NCBI RefSeq assembly: GCF_041262525.1
Contig: NZ_JBGCCK010000029.1
Span: 24,750-88,749, forward strand
Reading direction: 5' to 3'
Source of the DNA: Streptacidiphilus sp041262525
GTDB taxonomy: Bacteria > Actinomycetota > Actinomycetes > Streptomycetales > Streptomycetaceae
Length of the DNA stretch: 64,000 bases
Numbering within the stretch: the first letter of the stretch is position 1; every line of letters starts with the position of its first letter. A model generated the notes under the pieces. It searched no databases, was not told the DNA's origin, and saw only the letters and a list, made by a program, of their open reading frames with translations. Positions 9,141 through 17,609 of the stretch are shown here, one piece after another. The translations under genes and the position numbers were made by a program.

Positions 9141-9536
9141 GAGCCCGACAGCGCATCCGGTCGGGGTGTCCCGGGCACAAGTCGCTTACATTGCAGGAGT
9201 GTTGTCCATCTCGTCTGGATGGTGGAGTGCTGGGCGACTCGGGCTCGGTCGCACAAATGTGAGGAAGAATTCCGGTTGGTGTCACGGAATCTGACTTGAA
9301 GTCATCTCGGTCTGGAGCTGAACCGGTGACTGGAGCAAGGAAGTTCGACAATACAGCCAGGCCATGACAAATATGCCCCATGCCGCTCGAGGCGTGCTTG
9401 CGGGTGCCTGGATCATTGATTGAATCTGTACCGTCATGTACCAGGAGCTCATGTATTCTCCGTACGTCCGACCGGGTCTGTCGGTCGCATCGGATCGACC
9501 GCAAGTCGATTGCGAACTGAGCCAAAGGTGGGGGCA
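9141..9536. other. Intergenic region upstream of the winged-helix gene pair
   Basis: This 396-bp region is less GC-rich than its flanks and has no supported gene. The frame of the following gene stays open upstream to an ATG at 9420, but that part shows no recognised similarity. It probably holds the promoter of the gene pair at 9537-10300. I see no further structure that I can support. Confidence 0.4.
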
Positions 9537-9998
9537 GTGGGGCGTGCCGTACGACGGGTCGTGGACGAGCACGGCAACATCGTTCCCACCGCGCCCTACC
9601 TCTACAGCGGCTGGCACACCACGGCCGACAAGCGGCGGGTCCGTGCCATATGCAGCTCCCGCGCCTTCACGCCGGCCGAGAAGTTCCTGGTGCTCTGGTT
9701 CATCGGGAGCACCCCGCCGGGCATGGCGCCCGTACAGATGACCGCCGCCGCGATCGCGGAGGAGGTGGGGATGACGGCCGATTCGGTCGGCCGGATGCTG
9801 CGGAAGCTGGCAAAGAACCGCATCATCGTGAAGACCGGTCAGATCGGGCGGATCAGCATGTACAGCATCAGTCCGTACATCGCGTTCCACGGTCCGGGCG
9901 TCGAGCAGCGCGAGGCTGTGAAATCCTGGAACCCGCCCGAGATCCCGGGCGCGACCGACACGCCGGCGCGCGAGCGTTGGGAGGAGCCGTGGCGATGA
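9537..9998 (+). CDS. Winged-helix DNA-binding protein, plasmid replication/regulator-like
   Basis: The 153-aa protein has a predicted winged helix around residues 55-110, with AAAIAEEVGMTADSVGRMLRKLAKNRIIVKTG as helix-turn-helix plus wing (MTADSVGRMLRKLAKNRI is the recognition part). The layout resembles RepL-like or GntR/MarR-like regulators, but I cannot fix the family. GTG 9537 is preceded by AAAGGTGG; a GTG at 9528 and an ATG at 9420 are alternatives. Its stop overlaps the next ATG (ATGA), so it forms a two-gene operon with a second winged-helix gene. Confidence 0.6.
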   Translation: MGRAVRRVVDEHGNIVPTAPYLYSGWHTTADKRRVRAICSSRAFTPAEKFLVLWFIGSTPPGMAPVQMTAAAIAEEVGMTADSVGRMLRKLAKNRIIVKTGQIGRISMYSISPYIAFHGPGVEQREAVKSWNPPEIPGATDTPARERWEEPWR

Positions 9999-10300
9999 CT
10001 GAAGCGAGCGACATCCGGGCGCTGCTGCGCCGCACCGGCGAGTTGACGCCGACCCAGCGTCTGGTGGTGATGTTGTACGCGCTGTCCGCGACGGACCGCG
10101 GCGGCGTGGTCCGCGAGACCGGCCGCGACCTGGCCAGCCAGCTGAACATGACTCCGACCGTGTTCAGCCGCATGCGCAAGCAGTTGGTGTTTCTCGGCTG
10201 GCTGGAGGAGTCCGAGAAGTTCGCTCACATCGCCTACTTCAGGCTGTCGCCGCGGGCGCTCGGAGAACAGGTCGTGGTGCCGATGCGCCGCGCGATCTGA
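9995..10300 (+). CDS. Small winged-helix protein, partner of the preceding gene
   Basis: The 101-aa protein has a helix-turn-helix around residues 40-75 (GRDLASQLNMTPTVFSRMRK) followed by a wing-like segment. Length and layout parallel the second half of the upstream gene, which suggests a paralogous DNA-binding pair acting together. It is translated from an ATG overlapping the upstream stop. I do not recognise a named family. Given the plasmid genes nearby, replication control or conjugation regulation are as likely as pathway regulation. Confidence 0.6.
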   Translation: MTEASDIRALLRRTGELTPTQRLVVMLYALSATDRGGVVRETGRDLASQLNMTPTVFSRMRKQLVFLGWLEESEKFAHIAYFRLSPRALGEQVVVPMRRAI

Positions 10301-10742
10301 CGCTTCGCCCGTCGCGGTCTCGCTCCACATCCACCGGGCCCACCGCTCGGTGCCGGGGTGGACAGCTGCCGAACCACGCGGGCACAGCCTTCGTCGGCTC
10401 CCGCATGGACCAGCGCGCGGTCCAGGCCGGGGTCTGTGCCGAGTGAGCTGGTCCGCCGTTCTCGGCTGCAGGCCTGAAGCGCTGAGGCGCCGCTGTCAGC
10501 CCGGCCTTTGAGCATCGAGGCCCACTCGAAGCGGACTCGAGGCGCACTCGAAGTCGACCGCATTATCCCGATCCCGGCTGCCTGTCACGGCAAAATGGCT
10601 GCCATCGCATTCTTGCCGGGCGGATCGGCCCTGGTCGACAGCGGATTCCGTGCCGTGTCGCAGGAGGCCTCCAGCGGACGGGCAGGGTCCGGCCAGTCCG
10701 AATCGCTGGCAGATCCTGGAATTCATCGACAGGGTCGTATTC
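10301..10742. other. Intergenic region without a recognised gene
   Basis: This 442-bp stretch contains short CACTCGAAG/GACTCGAGG repeats around 10523-10556 but no frame I can support as coding. It separates the winged-helix operon from the regulatory block that starts at 10743. Confidence 0.4.
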
Positions 10743-11069
10743 ATGTACATCGTCATTGCACGGCTGGCTGGACGGGATCCGGCCACAGATGCGGAATGCT
10801 CATCACTGCACAAACGGATCGCGGGAATCCATACTCCCGGGGCGACGATATGTCATGTCTACGCCACCCCCGTGGAAAGCGGAATGGATCTCGTGCTTTT
10901 CGTCATCGCCGACACCCTGGAAACGGCGGAGGCGGTGGCCCGCATCATGCTGGAACGGGCACTGACCCGGGCTGGACTCGATCTGACGATTGAGTCGTGC
11001 AATGTTGATCTATTCATGCCCGGCGCAGAGGCGGCGCTGGGATTCGATCCGGGGCCGGACCCGGCCTGA
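10743..11069 (+). CDS. Hypothetical 108-aa protein upstream of the SARP block
   Basis: The frame opens at an ATG at 10743 and encodes a compact protein with an alternating strand/helix look: IVIARL, then ICHVYATPVESGMDLVLFVI, then a long amphipathic helix ETAEAVARIMLERALTRAG, then LTIESCNVDLF. This resembles a ferredoxin-like fold, but no family is certain. The codon bias is weaker than in the biosynthetic genes. The duplicated 113-bp element starts 10 bp after its stop. Confidence 0.55.
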   Translation: MYIVIARLAGRDPATDAECSSLHKRIAGIHTPGATICHVYATPVESGMDLVLFVIADTLETAEAVARIMLERALTRAGLDLTIESCNVDLFMPGAEAALGFDPGPDPA

Positions 11070-11078
11070 TCCGCTGTT

Positions 11079-11191
11079 GTGTCCGTATGCGGCCAGACCG
11101 TCACCGGACACCCTAAACCCCTGGTGCCGACCTGGCGCTCGGACGATTGTTGACCTCGCAAGCCGGTCGAGAAAATCCTGAGGATCCGCAG
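11079..11191. repeat. 113-bp duplicated upstream element, copy 1
   Basis: The sequence is about 80% identical, by eye and without gaps, to 50118-50230. Both copies begin with GTGTCCG, matched 19 bp later by its complement CGGACAC, and both end with GAGAAAATCCTGAGGAnCCGCAG. Each has TTGACC or TTGATC followed 17 bp later by AAATCC, a possible promoter. This copy lies 60 bp before the secreted-peptide gene and about 280 bp before the SARP gene; the other copy precedes the AraC-type regulator. It is probably a shared operator/promoter or a conserved RNA leader. Confidence 0.75.
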
Positions 11192-11250
11192 AGCCCGGGA
11201 TATCAGACGACCACTCGTCGACATCTGTTCAATTCATCTGGGGGATTTCC

Positions 11251-11415
11251 ATGCGTGCGAAGCGAATCTTTTCCGCCGTTATCGCTCTGCTTCTCTCCGC
11301 CCTGTGTGCGGCCACTGTCATGGCCGACCCGAGCGCCGCCGCCACGGCGACGGCGACGTCTACCTCGACGGTTTGCCCGGCCGACATGATCTGGCAGGGC
11401 ACTACGTGCGTCTGA
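11251..11415 (+). CDS. Small secreted peptide with signal sequence and two cysteines
   Basis: The 54-codon frame starts with ATG behind GGGGGA and encodes a clear signal peptide: basic MRAKR, then the hydrophobic IFSAVIALLLSALCAATVM, with a probable cleavage near ADPSAAA. The mature part is a short Ala/Thr/Ser linker and the tail VCPADMIWQGTTCV with two cysteines that could form a disulfide. It lies between the duplicated 113-bp element and a SARP gene. I do not recognise the family. It could be a signalling or surface peptide, or a leader for the regulator operon. Confidence 0.6.
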   Translation: MRAKRIFSAVIALLLSALCAATVMADPSAAATATATSTSTVCPADMIWQGTTCV

Positions 11416-11472
11416 CCCCTCTGGGTCTGACCGCAACGAGCCCGCCACGACCGACAGAACTCAGGAGAAATC

Positions 11473-12291
11473 ATGGACATCGAGGTACTGGGTGCCCTAT
11501 CGGTCCGTGAGGGCGGGCGCCCCATCATGCCGACGGCGCCCAAGCCGCGGCAGGTGCTGGCACTTCTCGCACTTCACGCCGACCACATGATCCCCGTGGG
11601 CACGCTGATCGAAGAGCTGTGGGGCGGAGCCCCGCCCCGCAGCGCGCGTACCACGTTGCAGACGTACATCCTGCAGCTGCGCGAGCAGATCGGTGAGGCG
11701 CTGACCCAGGTCAGTGATCGGTGCACAGCCAAGGACATCCTGGTGACCCTCCCCGGTGGTTACCGCCTGGAGACGCGCGGCGGGAACATCGACTACCAGG
11801 AGTTCGAGCGCCGTGCCGGCGCTGGCTACCGGGCCATGGACGCCGAGGACTACACGGGCGCCGCCCGTCGACTGGCCGACGCGCTCTCCTTGTGGACCGG
11901 CATGGTACTGAGCGACATCCAGGCCGGCACTCAGATCGACATGGAGGTCAAACGGCTGGAGGAGGCCCGGCTCTACGCTCTCGATCAGCGCATCGAGGCA
12001 GACCTGAGGCTGGGGCGTCACCGGGAACTGCTGGCGGAGCTGACAGTCCTGGTCAACCGCTACCGAATGCACGAGAGCCTGCACGGCCAGTTCATGGTGG
12101 CGTTGCATCGCTCAGGCCGTCGCGGGGAGGCCCTGAACGTCTATCAGCGGCTGCGCGCCACCCTGATCGAGGAGCTGGGACTGGAGCCCTCAGCCGCCCT
12201 CGGGCGACTGCAACGGTCGATCCTCCTCTCGAGCCCGGACACGTTGGGCGCGATCGGCGCGGGCACAGGAGGGCGACTCGTCGCCCGCTGA
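11473..12291 (+). CDS. SARP-family transcriptional activator
   Basis: The 272-aa protein is a stand-alone Streptomyces antibiotic regulatory protein. It has an OmpR-like winged helix at about 1-95 (MDIEVLGALSVREGGRPI and LIEELWGGAPPRSARTTLQT) and a bacterial transcriptional activation domain at about 100-245 (FERRAGAGYRAMDAEDYTGA and SLHGQFMVALHRSGR). SARPs bind TCGAGC-like direct repeats at 11-bp spacing and activate cluster promoters. The ATG is preceded by CAGGAGAAATC. It lies 57 bp after the secreted-peptide gene and is followed by a strong terminator. The second SARP, at 16286-17107, is paralogous. Confidence 0.9.
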   Translation: MDIEVLGALSVREGGRPIMPTAPKPRQVLALLALHADHMIPVGTLIEELWGGAPPRSARTTLQTYILQLREQIGEALTQVSDRCTAKDILVTLPGGYRLETRGGNIDYQEFERRAGAGYRAMDAEDYTGAARRLADALSLWTGMVLSDIQAGTQIDMEVKRLEEARLYALDQRIEADLRLGRHRELLAELTVLVNRYRMHESLHGQFMVALHRSGRRGEALNVYQRLRATLIEELGLEPSAALGRLQRSILLSSPDTLGAIGAGTGGRLVAR

Positions 12292-12888
12292 ACCGAGCCG
12301 TCAGGGAGAGGCGTGTTCAGCGGCAGCCCGCTCTCCAGCTCATCTCGATGGGGGCCGGTCCGAAGAGGTAGGACCGGTCGGCGCTCCCCGGCCGGTTCGC
12401 GTGGGAAGGCAGGGCCTGTGGTGCGGTTCGTGGTCGTCGAAGACCACGAACCGCACCAGAGGCCCTGTCGCGCGTCTCGCCCGGATCGTCGGCGCGCCCT
12501 GACGTCTCCACCGACGTGACGAAGCGGCAATTCGACCCCGTGCCGGATCGGGCATCAGCCTCGATCCGTCGCGACCAGCCGGCCGCAGCCCCGCCGGCCG
12601 CAGGACTCGCCCGACTTCGGTCGGCGACTCGTCACGTTCTCCTGCCTGCCACACTGCCCGCAGCCCGGGGACAAAGACGCTGTCTCAGCCTCTGACGAGC
12701 ATGAACACGATCAGAGCGCTGGATCTCGCGGTGTACTCGGAACGACCGCATTCATTTAAGTCGTATCAATGCAATACCCACGGTCGGCAGTCAATGGCAA
12801 GATCCAGGATGGCACACGTTGTCGGCCGACGATTGTCGTCGGCACACAGATCGCGGCCGTGGGCCGCCCGCGTCCAGTGGAGACAGAG
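12292..12888. other. Intergenic region between SARP and TrmB/LuxR-type regulator
   Basis: Apart from the terminator this 600-bp stretch has no supported gene. Near its right end lies an 8-bp inverted repeat GCCGACGA-TTG-TCGTCGGC (12825-12843), about 45 bp before the regulator start, and a locally AT-richer part (12745-12780) suited to a promoter. The palindrome is a candidate operator for the regulator downstream. Confidence 0.45.
12411..12466. terminator. Strong hairpin terminator after the first SARP
   Basis: The arms 12411-12435 and 12442-12466 pair over 25 bp with a single mismatch (core GTGCGGTTCGTGGTC / GACCACGAACCGCAC) around a 6-nt loop. It lies about 120 bp after the SARP stop. No long T-run follows, which is usual for high-GC actinobacteria. 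Confidence 0.75.
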
Positions 12889-13920
12889 ATGCTTGAGCCC
12901 TTCGGCTTGGAGCCCGTCACGGAGTCGGTGTACATGGCCATGCTGCGTAGACCTGACGCCGGCCCGGATGAGCTGGCCGCGTACCTCGATCTGACTCCAC
13001 AACGCGTCCGTGAGGCACTGAACGAGCTCGCCCGCCTCGCTCTGCTCCGACCGTCCTGGGAAGACCCGCTGACGCTGCGTCCGGTCATGCCGGAGGTCGG
13101 GCTGGAGTCACTTCTCGCACGCCAGCAGGCGGACCTGCTCAACCGTCAGCATCAGATCGAGCAGGGGCGGGCGGCGCTGGCCGTCATCCTCGCGGAACAC
13201 GTCGGCTATCAGGGCAGTCGTCGCTCCGACGTCCAGGAACTGACCGGCATCGACGCGATCCGCGAAGGTCTCGAACGTCTCACCTCGCAGACTCGTTACG
13301 AGGTGCTGACCTTCGCGCCCGACGGTGCGCACACCGAGGACGCCCGCAACGCCAGCCGTCCTCTCAACAAGCAGCTACTCGACCGGGGCGTCACCATGCG
13401 GACGATCTACCTGGACTCGGTCCGGAACGATCCCGGCACCGTCGCGCACGTCCGCTGGCTCAGCAGACTCGGGGGCGAGGTCCGGACGGTCGCGACCCTT
13501 CCGCTGCGCATGATCATCGTGGACCGGGAGACCGCGGTGGTTCCGCTCGATCCGGATGCCACCCATACGGGGGCCGCCGTGCTGAACAACGCCGGTGCAG
13601 TCGCGGCCATGTATGCGCTCTTCAATCAAACCTGGGCCGCGGCCAGGCCGCTGGGCACCGCCAACGTGAAGGACAAGGACGGACTGACGCAGCAGGAGCG
13701 CGCCCTGCTGCGTCTGCTCGCCCAGGGCCACACGGACGAGGGCGCCGGTCGCAAGCTCGGGGTCTCCGACCGCACCGTCCGCCGTCTGATCGCGGACATG
13801 ATGAGCCAGCTGGGGGCCCGCAGCAGGTTCCAGGCGGGCGCTCGCGCGTGTGAGCACGGATGGCTCTCCACCGGTCCGGACAATCCCTCCGCGGAGCAGC
13901 CCGTCGCTGATGCCGGCTGA
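12889..13920 (+). CDS. TrmB/LuxR-type helix-turn-helix regulator
   Basis: The 343-aa protein has an N-terminal TrmB-like winged helix (about 8-60, AYLDLTPQRVREALNELARL) and a central phospholipase D-like/TrmB sensor-like region (about 90-240). A C-terminal LuxR-type helix-turn-helix lies near 268-325 (LTQQERALLRLLAQGHTDEG, GRKLGVSDRTVRRLIADMM). This architecture is common among cluster-situated regulators of Streptomyces. I chose ATG 12889 with GGAGA upstream; an in-frame GTG at 12877 is possible. The gene sits between two SARP genes and immediately before qcrB. Confidence 0.8.
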   Translation: MLEPFGLEPVTESVYMAMLRRPDAGPDELAAYLDLTPQRVREALNELARLALLRPSWEDPLTLRPVMPEVGLESLLARQQADLLNRQHQIEQGRAALAVILAEHVGYQGSRRSDVQELTGIDAIREGLERLTSQTRYEVLTFAPDGAHTEDARNASRPLNKQLLDRGVTMRTIYLDSVRNDPGTVAHVRWLSRLGGEVRTVATLPLRMIIVDRETAVVPLDPDATHTGAAVLNNAGAVAAMYALFNQTWAAARPLGTANVKDKDGLTQQERALLRLLAQGHTDEGAGRKLGVSDRTVRRLIADMMSQLGARSRFQAGARACEHGWLSTGPDNPSAEQPVADAG

Positions 13921-14056
13921 GGTCTCTCGCGCGACGGACTTCCTCCTGTTCCGGTCATGCGCGATTCCGCCCTTCGGTCCGTGGCCGGGCCAGTGCGACC
14001 ACCACGGCCGGCCGACGCGCCCGACCAGGCCGAAGAGGAGCCCCGATGCCGCCGAC

Positions 14057-14070
14057 TGACCATGTGGTCA
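14057..14070. promoter_or_regulatory. Short palindrome in the qcrB upstream region
   Basis: TGACCA-TG-TGGTCA is a perfect 6-bp inverted repeat 25 bp before the qcrB ATG at 14095. It is a possible operator controlling this second-copy-type cytochrome b gene. The evidence is symmetry and position only. Confidence 0.35.
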
Positions 14071-14094
14071 TAGACTTTGGCGATACGTTAGATC

Positions 14095-15759
14095 ATGTTG
14101 GGGCTGTTGCCCCGGAGCCCTAGCGACGAGACAGGGGTGGGTGGAGTGGCGATATCCGGGCCGGCCAACAAGGGGGAGGCGGCCGTTGACTGGCTCGACG
14201 GCCGCCTCGGCCTCTACAGCATGGCCAAGGGCCAGCTGCGGAAGATCTTCCCGGACCACTGGTCCTTCATGCTGGGTGAGATCTGCCTCTACAGCTTCGT
14301 CATCATCATCCTGACGGGTATCTACCTGACGCTGTTCTTCAACCCCAGCATGGGCGAGGTCGTCTACCACGGCTCGTACATCCCGCTGCAGGGCATCAGG
14401 ATGTCCGAGGCGTACAAGTCGACACTGGACATCAGCTTCGACGTACGCGGCGGTCTGCTGATCCGTCAGATCCACCACTGGGCGGCGATCGTCTTCGTCG
14501 CCGGCATGCTCACCCACATGATGCGCGTCTTCTTCACGGGGGCGTTCCGCAAGCCGCGCGACGTCAACTGGCTCTTCGGCTTCTCCCTGTTCGTCCTCGG
14601 CATGTTCGAGGGCTTCATGGGCTACTCGCTGCCGGACGACCTGCTGTCCGGTACGGGTATCCGCTTCCTCGAGGGCGCACTGCTCGCGACACCGGTCGTC
14701 GGCACGTACATCACGATGTTCCTGTTCGGGGGCGAGTACCCGGGCCACGACATCATTCCGCGCCTCTACTCGATCCACGTGCTGCTGTTCCCGGCCCTCA
14801 TGGTGCTCGCGGTGGTGATCCACTTCAGCTACGCCTGGTATCTCAAGCACACACAGTTCCCCGGCCCCGCCCGCACCGAGAACAACGTCGTGGGCATGCC
14901 CTTCATGCCGGTGTACCTGGCCAAGGCCACGGGTTTCTTCTTCCTCATCTTCGGTGTCATCGCCTTCGTCTCGGCGATCGCCTCGGTCAACCCGATCTGG
15001 ACCTACGGCCCGTACCGCCCCGACCAGGTGTCCGCGGACGCCCAGCCGGACTGGTACATGGGCTTCGCCGAGGGCCTGATCCGCATCATGCCCGGCTGGG
15101 AGATCCGCGCTTGGGGACACACCCTGGAAATGGGCGTCCTCATCCCGCTGACCGTCTTCGGCGTGATGCTGGTCGTCATCGGGTTCTACCCCTACTTCGA
15201 GAGTTGGCTCACCCGCGACAAGCGTGAGCACCACATCCTGGACCGACCGCGCAACCGTCCGGTCCGCACAGGTCTGGGCGTCGCCTGGCTCACCGAATAT
15301 CTGATTCTGCTGGCGGCGGGCGGAAACGACCTGTTCGCCACGCGTCTGCACCTGTCCATCAACGCGATCACCTGGACCTGGCGGATCCTCTTCTTCGTCG
15401 GCCCGGTGGTGACCTTCATCATCACCAAGCGTTGGTGCATGGGCCTGCAGCGCAGCGACCGCGACAAGGTCCTGCACGGCCGCGAGACCGGCACGATCAA
15501 GCGCCTGCCCCACGGAGAGTACGTCGAGATCCACGAGCAGCTCCCGCAGGAAGCCCTGTACACCCTGACCGCACACGAGCAGTTCAGCCCGGCCGAACTG
15601 CCGCCCGCGGTGGACGAGAACGGCGTCAAGCGCAAGGTGCCGGCCAGCGAGAAGCTGCGGGTGAAGCTCTCCGAGGGCTACTTCGGCGAAGGGTCCCAGA
15701 TCGCCAAACCCACCTTCGCGGAGCAGGCCGAACTCACCGGCGACCACGGCCACCAGTGA
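14095..15759 (+). CDS. qcrB: Cytochrome bc1 complex cytochrome b subunit, cluster-borne QcrB
   Basis: The protein (554 aa) matches the actinobacterial QcrB of the cytochrome bcc complex over its full length. It has eight or more membrane helices, haem-binding histidines in LIRQIHHWAA and YSIHVLLFPAL, the Qo-site motif QPDWYMGF and the long C-terminal tail (DKVLHGRETGTIKRLPHGEY). The bcc complex oxidises menaquinol. QcrA and QcrC are absent, so this is not the housekeeping qcrCAB operon. In a naphthoquinone cluster an extra QcrB is best read as a drug-tolerant target copy. ATG 14095 has no clear ribosome site; GTG 14137 or 14146 are possible starts. It is coupled to the next gene by a GTGA overlap. 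Confidence 0.88.
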   Translation: MLGLLPRSPSDETGVGGVAISGPANKGEAAVDWLDGRLGLYSMAKGQLRKIFPDHWSFMLGEICLYSFVIIILTGIYLTLFFNPSMGEVVYHGSYIPLQGIRMSEAYKSTLDISFDVRGGLLIRQIHHWAAIVFVAGMLTHMMRVFFTGAFRKPRDVNWLFGFSLFVLGMFEGFMGYSLPDDLLSGTGIRFLEGALLATPVVGTYITMFLFGGEYPGHDIIPRLYSIHVLLFPALMVLAVVIHFSYAWYLKHTQFPGPARTENNVVGMPFMPVYLAKATGFFFLIFGVIAFVSAIASVNPIWTYGPYRPDQVSADAQPDWYMGFAEGLIRIMPGWEIRAWGHTLEMGVLIPLTVFGVMLVVIGFYPYFESWLTRDKREHHILDRPRNRPVRTGLGVAWLTEYLILLAAGGNDLFATRLHLSINAITWTWRILFFVGPVVTFIITKRWCMGLQRSDRDKVLHGRETGTIKRLPHGEYVEIHEQLPQEALYTLTAHEQFSPAELPPAVDENGVKRKVPASEKLRVKLSEGYFGEGSQIAKPTFAEQAELTGDHGHQ

Positions 15760-16217
15760 ACCGGCGGTCTGTCGCACCGCAGGTCTCGTCGCGGAAGGTC
15801 CCCGAGGGCAAGTACGTGCTGCTGACCACCTATGCGCCCGACGGCACCCCGTGGCGGCGGATCTTCAGGGCGGTGCCGGACGGCGACGCACTGGGCATCG
15901 TGCTGCGCACCGGCTCCGCGGAGGCCGACCGCGTCCGCGGATGCCGCCGAGTCGTGGTCGGCGTGTGTGACGCCCGGGGGAATCTGGCCGGGCGGGAGTG
16001 GTCCGCCGAGGCGATGCTGTGCTCGCCGGAGCAGACCGTGGAGTACCGGATCGCCCTGATCAACAAGTACGGGATGACGGCGATGCTGTCGCTGGCGCTG
16101 GCCCGTTTACGGCAGGGGATCGACGGCACGACGGGTGTCAGGCTCACTCCCGCAGGCCGCAGCTGGTCCATGCTGGGCCCCGACTGGTGGCCGGGCGCTG
16201 CGTACAGTCTCAACTGA
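15756..16217 (+). CDS. PPOX-class split-barrel flavin/F420-binding protein
   Basis: The 153-aa protein resembles the PPOX/pyridoxamine 5'-phosphate oxidase-like family of FMN- or F420-dependent proteins. It has a beta-rich first half (PEGKYVLLTTYAPDGTPWRR, GIVLRTGSAEADRVRG) and the helical segment EYRIALINKYG. Family members reduce or bind quinones, haem products or F420. The GTG start lies inside the qcrB stop (GTGA), so the protein is made together with QcrB and might protect the respiratory chain or reduce the quinone product. That role is inferred. Confidence 0.7.
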   Translation: MNRRSVAPQVSSRKVPEGKYVLLTTYAPDGTPWRRIFRAVPDGDALGIVLRTGSAEADRVRGCRRVVVGVCDARGNLAGREWSAEAMLCSPEQTVEYRIALINKYGMTAMLSLALARLRQGIDGTTGVRLTPAGRSWSMLGPDWWPGAAYSLN

Positions 16218-16233
16218 CAGTGGTCGCGCTCAT

Positions 16234-16279
16234 GAAGCGGGGCGATCGGTCTGCCGTGGCAGACCGATCGCCCCGCTTC
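16234..16279. terminator. Perfect 21-bp bidirectional terminator
   Basis: The arms 16234-16254 and 16259-16279 are exact complements over 21 bp around the loop CGTG. It sits between the convergent ends of the PPOX gene and the second SARP gene, 17 and 7 bp away, so it can stop transcription from both sides. Confidence 0.85.
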
Positions 16280-16285
16280 CGGCAG

Positions 16286-17107
16286 TTATGCCGCGTACAG
16301 GTCGAACGTCGAGGTCCGCTGCGGTGCGGAGTCGAGGTCCAGGCGCGAGTCGACGGAGAGCATGGCCTGGTACATCCGCTGCAGCTGAGGAGAGGGTTCC
16401 ACGCCGAGCTCGTCGATCAGCCGCTTGCGCAGCCGGTGGTACACGCTGAGTGCGGCGGCCTGCCGGCCCGACCGGTACAGCGCCACCATTGCCTGCGAGT
16501 ACAGCCCCTCGTGAAGGGGGTGGTGGGCGATCAGATGAGTGAGCTCGGCCACCACTTCGAGATGTCGGCCGAGCCTGAGGTCGGCGTCGATGCGTCTCTC
16601 GTGGGTGACCAGACGGCTCTGCTCCAGACGCAGCACCTCGATCTCGAGTACCGGCCCTACCGCCACGTCCACCAGCGCGGGCCCGTGCCACAGATCGAGC
16701 GCCTCACGCAGCAGCCTGGCCGCGCGCTCGTCCTCGCCGATCTCGAACGCCTGGCGTCCTTCGGTCGCGAGTCGCTCGAACCGGTACGCGTCGACCGCCT
16801 CGCTGGGGACCTGCAGCATGTAGCCGCCGTATCGGGTGGCCAGCACGTCCTTGGCGGAGCCAGGAGCGTCCGGTCCGAGGGCGGTGCCGAGCCTGCGGCG
16901 CAGCTGGAGGATGTACGTCTGCAGCGTGGTCGTCGCGCTCTTGGGCAGCTCGGTGCCCCAGAGTTCCTCCATCAGCGTGGGGACCGGGACGATTCGCCCT
17001 GGGTGCAGGGCGAGCAGAGCCAGGATCTGGCAGGGCTTCCCTGCGGTCGGGACGACCGGAAGGCCGTTGACCTCCGCGTTCAATGCACCCAGGACTTTTA
17101 TTTTCAC
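16286..17107 (-). CDS. Second SARP-family transcriptional activator
   Basis: The 273-aa protein has the same layout as the first SARP: winged helix at 1-95 (VKIKVLGALNAEVNG, LMEELWGTELPKSATTTLQT) and activation domain at 100-250 (RFERLATEGRQAFEIGEDE, GLYSQAMVALYRSGR). The start is a GTG at 17107 behind GAGGAAATC; this matches the length of the first SARP, and the longer open frame upstream is not supported. It is transcribed towards the shared terminator. Lying just downstream of the carboxylase genes on the same strand, it is a candidate activator of the 19.5-24.6 kb module. Confidence 0.88.
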   Translation of the reverse strand: MKIKVLGALNAEVNGLPVVPTAGKPCQILALLALHPGRIVPVPTLMEELWGTELPKSATTTLQTYILQLRRRLGTALGPDAPGSAKDVLATRYGGYMLQVPSEAVDAYRFERLATEGRQAFEIGEDERAARLLREALDLWHGPALVDVAVGPVLEIEVLRLEQSRLVTHERRIDADLRLGRHLEVVAELTHLIAHHPLHEGLYSQAMVALYRSGRQAAALSVYHRLRKRLIDELGVEPSPQLQRMYQAMLSVDSRLDLDSAPQRTSTFDLYAA

Positions 17108-17609
17108 GATTTCCTCCGCGTCTTGTCGGACTGCCTTCGGTGCTGAGTCGATTTCCGGGCCATTAGTCTTCGTATAGTCCCCCCCGCCGCGCCGATGCGC
17201 ACGAAACACCACCGCACGTCGAGGAGGGCCGGACTCTTCATGGATGCAGGCGCAAGGGCGCTTCAAGCAGCCGTTGAGAGAACTCGAAGGTCAGGGCGGT
17301 GTGCGGCCGGGGAGGTCGGAATTCGGGCGCCCTCGAGGAATGCACCGCAGGCTCTCTGCGATCCGCCGATGAATCCTGTGCCGAAAACAACCCCGGCCTG
17401 CGGTGTCCGAATCAGCAGGGCCACCGCGAATCGCGAGGGCAGGCCGAGTTTCGGATACCCGGCTCAACCGGGATATACGGCTGAACGTCCCGGTCGGTGT
17501 CGACGGGCGCCGGACAACGCGAGAGCGCGGCCGCAGGGGAGCGGCCGCGCTGGAGGGGCACGGAGCGGGCGACGGGAACGGGCGGGCGGCCGCGCTCCCA
17601 GGGGCGCTG
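17108..17609. other. Intergenic region between SARP start and carboxylase end
   Basis: This 500-bp region has no supported gene. It contains a 10-bp perfect hairpin GCGCGGCCGC/GCGGCCGCGC (17525-17550), about 60 bp past the carboxylase stop, a likely terminator of that operon. The AT-richer part near 17115-17180 probably holds the SARP promoter. Confidence 0.5.

Noticed and set aside
14068..15777. Long open frame (569 codons) antisense to qcrB
   Set aside because: It is a GC-bias shadow of a clearly conserved membrane protein gene; the product is rich in Asp/His/Arg repeats and has no family features.
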